This document shows positions 60,628 to 64,000 of a stretch of 64,000 nucleotides of DNA, one piece after another. A program made the position numbers and the translations under genes. Source of the stretch: Desulfurococcaceae archaeon. Its GTDB lineage: Archaea > Thermoproteota > Thermoprotei_A > Sulfolobales > Desulfurococcaceae. The number at the start of each line of letters is the position of its first letter. The first letter of the stretch is position 1. The stretch lies in assembly GCA_023269825.1 (NCBI GenBank), contig JAGDWI010000002.1:1-64000 (forward strand). The letters run 5' to 3'. The notes under the pieces were generated by a model that made no database searches, was not told the origin of the DNA, and saw nothing but the letters and a program-made list of their open reading frames with translations.

Positions 60628-61635
60628 CTATATTAATAACTTCCGCGGATTTCTAGGCATTACTACTACTCCATCGACTGGTTTTTTGTTCAAATAGTTA
60701 ATTATTGCCTCCACGACGGCGTCATCCATTCCTTTCAATGCTTCCCAAGTATAAGCTGCTATGTGTGGTGTGATAATGACATTTTCATACTTAAGTAAGG
60801 GGTGATTAGCGTCTATCGGTTCTCCCTCAACAACATCAAGCGCAACAGCTAGTACTTTCTTTTTCTCAAGGTTCTCTATTAATGCATTCTCATCTATAAG
60901 TTCGCCTCTAGCCGTGTTTACTATTATTACTCCTTCTTTCATGCACTTGAATGCTTTTTCATTAATCATGTGGTAGTTTTCAGGTGTGAGAGAGGTGTGC
61001 AATGTTATAATATCTGAAGTTTTAAGTAACTCGCATAAGTTGTCTGCGTAAACGTACCCGTATTCTATTACTTTATCTTTTGAGACGAATGGATCGTAGA
61101 CTATTACTTTCGCGTTAAATCCCTTTTTAAGTATTTCTGCTACTCTGGATCCTATGTTTCCAAAACCTATTACACCTATAGTTAGACTACTAAGTTCTTT
61201 ACCAATGAATTTAGCTCTATTACTCCATTTTCCAGCGCGCACAGCTTCGTATGCTTGAGGTATATACCTTAAAGCACTTAATAATAAGGCAATGGTGTGC
61301 TCGGCGACGGCCTCTCTTTCTCTCCATCCTGGAACACGTGCAACTATTACACCTTTTTCTTCAGCTGCTTTAATATCGATGTTATCGTAGCCTATTCCAT
61401 GCCTAACGATCATTACTACGCTTTCGTTATGCTCAAAAAATTCTTTATTATATCTAGGTGTAACACTTGCGATGATGAAGTGATAGCCATTTAATTTACT
61501 AGCTAGATCTTTGCCCGAGATGTCTTTTGGTACCTCTATTTTAATGACTTCTCCTATTGATGATAATTTTTGTAAAGCGTCTGTGTATACTCCAAATGAC
61601 TTAGAGTTAACGATAGCTATTCTAGGCTTAGTCAT
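60628..61635 (-). CDS. D-isomer-specific 2-hydroxyacid dehydrogenase
   Basis: 335 residues. Rossmann motif IGVIGFGNIGSRVAEILKKG, the catalytic Arg in VNTARGELIDENAL, Glu in VVEGEPIDANHP and His in ITPHIAAYTWEALKG. Reduces a 2-ketoacid or oxidises a 2-hydroxyacid with NAD(P); with the neighbours, a keto-sugar acid or glyoxylate-type substrate is likely. Confidence 0.88.
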   Translation of the reverse strand: MTKPRIAIVNSKSFGVYTDALQKLSSIGEVIKIEVPKDISGKDLASKLNGYHFIIASVTPRYNKEFFEHNESVVMIVRHGIGYDNIDIKAAEEKGVIVARVPGWREREAVAEHTIALLLSALRYIPQAYEAVRAGKWSNRAKFIGKELSSLTIGVIGFGNIGSRVAEILKKGFNAKVIVYDPFVSKDKVIEYGYVYADNLCELLKTSDIITLHTSLTPENYHMINEKAFKCMKEGVIIVNTARGELIDENALIENLEKKKVLAVALDVVEGEPIDANHPLLKYENVIITPHIAAYTWEALKGMDDAVVEAIINYLNKKPVDGVVVMPRNPRKLLI

Positions 61636-61648
61636 AGGGGGAACCCTT

Positions 61649-62551
61649 CTAGGGTCTTGAAAACGTTTCTACTAAATATTTTAATTCGTTGACCTGTTGC
61701 TGCGTGAACTCAAAGGCTAACTGTATTGGGGGATAACCGCTTTTAATGCCTCTGATATTTAACATTGCGCGAAGTACTTCTTGGGATTCTACGTTATATT
61801 TCCTAATCGTTCTCCTTACTAGTAGTATTTTGTACTGTAATTCAAGGGCCTTCGCATAATCCCCCTCTTTCACGGCCTTATATATTCCTACAGCTATCTC
61901 GGGAAATACGTTAGAGATCCCGCATATGTGAGCATGTGCTCCAACAGCGAAGGTGTAGTACATTAAGTTATCGCCTCCACTGGCTATAAAGTGACTTGAC
62001 GAGAATCTCTTCACTAGTTCAAGTAATTGTTCAACGTCATAACTAGTGTCTTTTATGCCCATGATACTGGGCACTTCTTTCGTTAAGGCCTCGTAGTCAT
62101 CGGGTGTTATGTTGTATCCTTGTCTTCCCTTATTATTGTATATTATAATGGGTATATCTGTTTTCGAGGCTATGTAGCTATAGAATTTAGCTAACCCCTT
62201 CTTTGTTGGAGCATGATATATAGGTCCCACAATGCTTACAGCTGGATAACCGAGATCCTTTGCTAATTTAGCGAGTTTTACGATGGATTCTACGTCCACT
62301 CCTCCAATGTGTGGAAGCAGCATTGTTTTCGAGGGCGCATACTCTATAGCCTTAGCAAACAACTTCTCTCTACTATGCAAAGGCGTTATTACGCCTTCAC
62401 CATATGTACCAGATAAAAATATTCCTGCAATCTCGTTTTCTACTTGGAATTCAAGCATTTCTTTTAAGCACTCAACACATATATCGAAGTTCTCGGTAAA
62501 TGGAGTTATTAAAGCCGTTATTACTCCTCTAACCATGAACATTGTCATCAC
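61649..62551 (-). CDS. DapA/NanA/KDG-aldolase family lyase
   Basis: 300 residues, class I aldolase TIM barrel: the Schiff-base Lys in MGIKDTSYD, the catalytic Tyr in IIIYNNKGRQG, and GIFLSGTYGEGVITPLHSRE where most have GTTGE. The family covers dihydrodipicolinate synthase and 2-keto-3-deoxygluconate aldolase; the cluster favours a sugar-acid aldolase. 13 bp before the dehydrogenase gene. Confidence 0.85.
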   Translation of the reverse strand: MMTMFMVRGVITALITPFTENFDICVECLKEMLEFQVENEIAGIFLSGTYGEGVITPLHSREKLFAKAIEYAPSKTMLLPHIGGVDVESIVKLAKLAKDLGYPAVSIVGPIYHAPTKKGLAKFYSYIASKTDIPIIIYNNKGRQGYNITPDDYEALTKEVPSIMGIKDTSYDVEQLLELVKRFSSSHFIASGGDNLMYYTFAVGAHAHICGISNVFPEIAVGIYKAVKEGDYAKALELQYKILLVRRTIRKYNVESQEVLRAMLNIRGIKSGYPPIQLAFEFTQQQVNELKYLVETFSRP

Positions 62552-62668
62552 CCCGTTAATAGAATTGAACAGAGTAAAAATAAAGACCTAATAAAACTTA
62601 TTATATTAAGTCGTTTCAGTACATGAAAAAAAGATCAGTTTAATTGATTAAACATTGAAACATTTTGT

Positions 62669-64000
62669 TTATACTAGACGTAGTAATCTTGGCAACCATA
62701 ATGATAAATCTGAGACATATACCGCTAGTATGTATAATGCAGCGTATAACACTACAAATGAGATCAATGCTTTTGCCATTCTTTCGATGCTTATTTTTAA
62801 CGTATCTGATACCACGAATAATCCTGCCCCTACTGGGGGAGTAACTGTACCTATTAAAATGCCCATTAGAAATAGTGCATTAATATGATATGGGTTTATA
62901 CCGAAGGGTGCAAATGCACTTATAACAACAGATCCCCACGCTACTGCTAGCACGATTACATCAAAGAACATTCCGAGAATAAATAGAATTAAAGCTAGAA
63001 CAGTTAAAGATACTTGCGGACTATAACTTGCAGCCACTATTCTGAAGAACTCGAGTAGTGAGTTGTTTATTCCTGTGAGGGACCATGTGAAGTTTAAGAT
63101 GTATGATGTAGAAATTAATAACATAACAACCGCTGTTGATTTAGTTGATTCTATGAATATTTCCCTGATAGCTCCTAGTTTAAGTCTCTTGTACAGTGCA
63201 GCTACTATGAAAGCTAAAACACATCCAAATGCTCCTCCTTCAGTAACTGAAAAAACTCCTAAATAAATACCGCCTAGCACACCTATCGGTACAGCTACTA
63301 ATGGAGTAGCTTTCGCAACTCTTATAAGTATTTCTTTTAACGTGAATTCCTTCTCTACTCCACCGTATCCTTTAATGTAGGATACCAACAGTATTAGAAT
63401 TATTAGTGAAAACGTGATAACAATGCCCAGGGCTGCTCCAACCATGAACATTGTGAATACAGATGTTCCAGTAGCTGTGGCTATAACTATAGCTGGAATA
63501 CTTGGTGGTATGAATGCTCCAAGCGGTGCAGCGGCTGTTATAACAGCCGCTGCAAATTCTCTGGGATATCCGCGTTTCTCCATTTCGGACCCCATTAACC
63601 TTGAGAAGGCAGCTGCGGTTGCAGCTACTGATCCCGTTAATAAGCCGTAAAAAGCACACCCCACAGTTACAACTACGCCTAGACCTCCTTTTACCCTACC
63701 CACGAGTGGCTCAATGGCGTCAACTATTACCTCCGTTAACCCTGTTTTTTCGAAAACCACTCCCATTAACACGAATAAAAAGACGCCAAGAAATGGAAAA
63801 GATGATAGCGGTATCATTATCGCTGAAATAATTATTGAAAGACTTTTACCATACAATATTAGGAAAAGTATACTCGTAATTCCCAAGGCGTATGTTACTG
63901 GTATGCCTAAAAATATGATTAATACGAGTATTAATAAAAACAATATCGCCGCGACCCAGGCCGGTAAAGACGTTATAATAGATGTTAAGGAAGCTAGTAT
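62669..64000 (-). CDS. TRAP transporter large permease DctM (5' end outside window)
   Basis: At least 443 residues, about twelve membrane helices: GIPVTYALGITSILFLILYG, FPFLGVFLFVLMGVVFEKTG, ITAAAPLGAFIPPSIPAIVI and LFLMGILIGTVTPPVGAGLF are DctM hallmarks. TTG 63943 is an internal start; the frame stays open to the window edge, so the real start lies there or beyond. It needs a small DctQ and a binding protein, expected to the right. Imports organic or sugar acids using an ion gradient. Confidence 0.88.
   Translation of the reverse strand: MLASLTSIITSLPAWVAAILFLLILVLIIFLGIPVTYALGITSILFLILYGKSLSIIISAIMIPLSSFPFLGVFLFVLMGVVFEKTGLTEVIVDAIEPLVGRVKGGLGVVVTVGCAFYGLLTGSVAATAAAFSRLMGSEMEKRGYPREFAAAVITAAAPLGAFIPPSIPAIVIATATGTSVFTMFMVGAALGIVITFSLIILILLVSYIKGYGGVEKEFTLKEILIRVAKATPLVAVPIGVLGGIYLGVFSVTEGGAFGCVLAFIVAALYKRLKLGAIREIFIESTKSTAVVMLLISTSYILNFTWSLTGINNSLLEFFRIVAASYSPQVSLTVLALILFILGMFFDVIVLAVAWGSVVISAFAPFGINPYHINALFLMGILIGTVTPPVGAGLFVVSDTLKISIERMAKALISFVVLYAALYILAVYVSDLSLWLPRLLRLV

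Noticed and set aside
1-64000. CRISPR arrays, cas genes or rRNA genes
   Set aside because: No regularly spaced direct repeats of CRISPR type, no cas motifs and no rRNA sequence were seen.

Overview
The window looks like a chromosomal segment of a hyperthermophilic crenarchaeon, most likely a Desulfurococcales/Desulfurococcaceae relative. The evidence is an archaeal-type ribosomal protein super-operon with eukaryote-like members (eS4, eL14, eL19, eL32, eL34), an archaeal intron in cbf5, an Rpo13-like RNA polymerase subunit, a Ced-like DNA import locus, Elf1, RadA, PCNA, GGGP synthase and C/D box sRNAs. A four-subunit 2-oxoacid:ferredoxin oxidoreductase and a TRAP transporter suggest anaerobic use of peptides or organic acids. 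No 16S rRNA is present, so the genus is not fixed. All identifications come from reading motifs; no database was searched.

Bases 1 to about 16,424 are an integrated plasmid- or provirus-like element, visibly richer in G+C than the rest. It abuts the 3' end of tRNA-Ser(UGA), with an intact SSV/pNOB8-type integrase beside the tRNA; the other end lies outside the window. It carries a replication module (prim-pol, AAA+ helicase, and between them a 425-bp array of dyads and iterons that looks like an origin), a surface module (archaeal pilin-like protein, two large class III-signal proteins, a Thr-rich stalk protein), a second small tyrosine recombinase, an LSm-like protein and winged-helix regulators. 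It is studded with four copies or relics of one TnpB family. Their 3' ends hold hairpins that differ in sequence but keep pairing, which is the signature of an omega-RNA (reRNA).

Bases 16,425 to 34,700 run leftward: a SPOUT methyltransferase, the uL3-to-uL15 ribosomal cluster with the RNase P subunit Rpp29, secY, an EMC3/DUF106 insertase, eL34, cytidylate kinase, eL14, cbf5 and an RsmC-like methyltransferase. cbf5 appears frameshifted, but a 31-nt intron that splits the catalytic Asp codon restores it.

Bases 34,700 to 45,000 hold a leftward cluster of three membrane proteins plus a HerA/VirB4 ATPase (Ced-like), a PP-loop/ferredoxin protein, an Lhr-type helicase and a second, membrane-bound HerA ATPase. 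Bases 45,000 to 58,650 are mixed information-processing and metabolic genes, with tRNA-Pro(CGG) and three convincing C/D box sRNAs whose guides match conserved 16S or 23S rRNA segments (plus one weaker candidate). Bases 58,700 to 58,940 hold another structured TnpB-like relic. Bases 59,024 to 64,000 are a sugar-acid cluster: FGGY kinase, 2-hydroxyacid dehydrogenase, DapA/KDG-aldolase family enzyme and TRAP transporter permease (running off the right edge).
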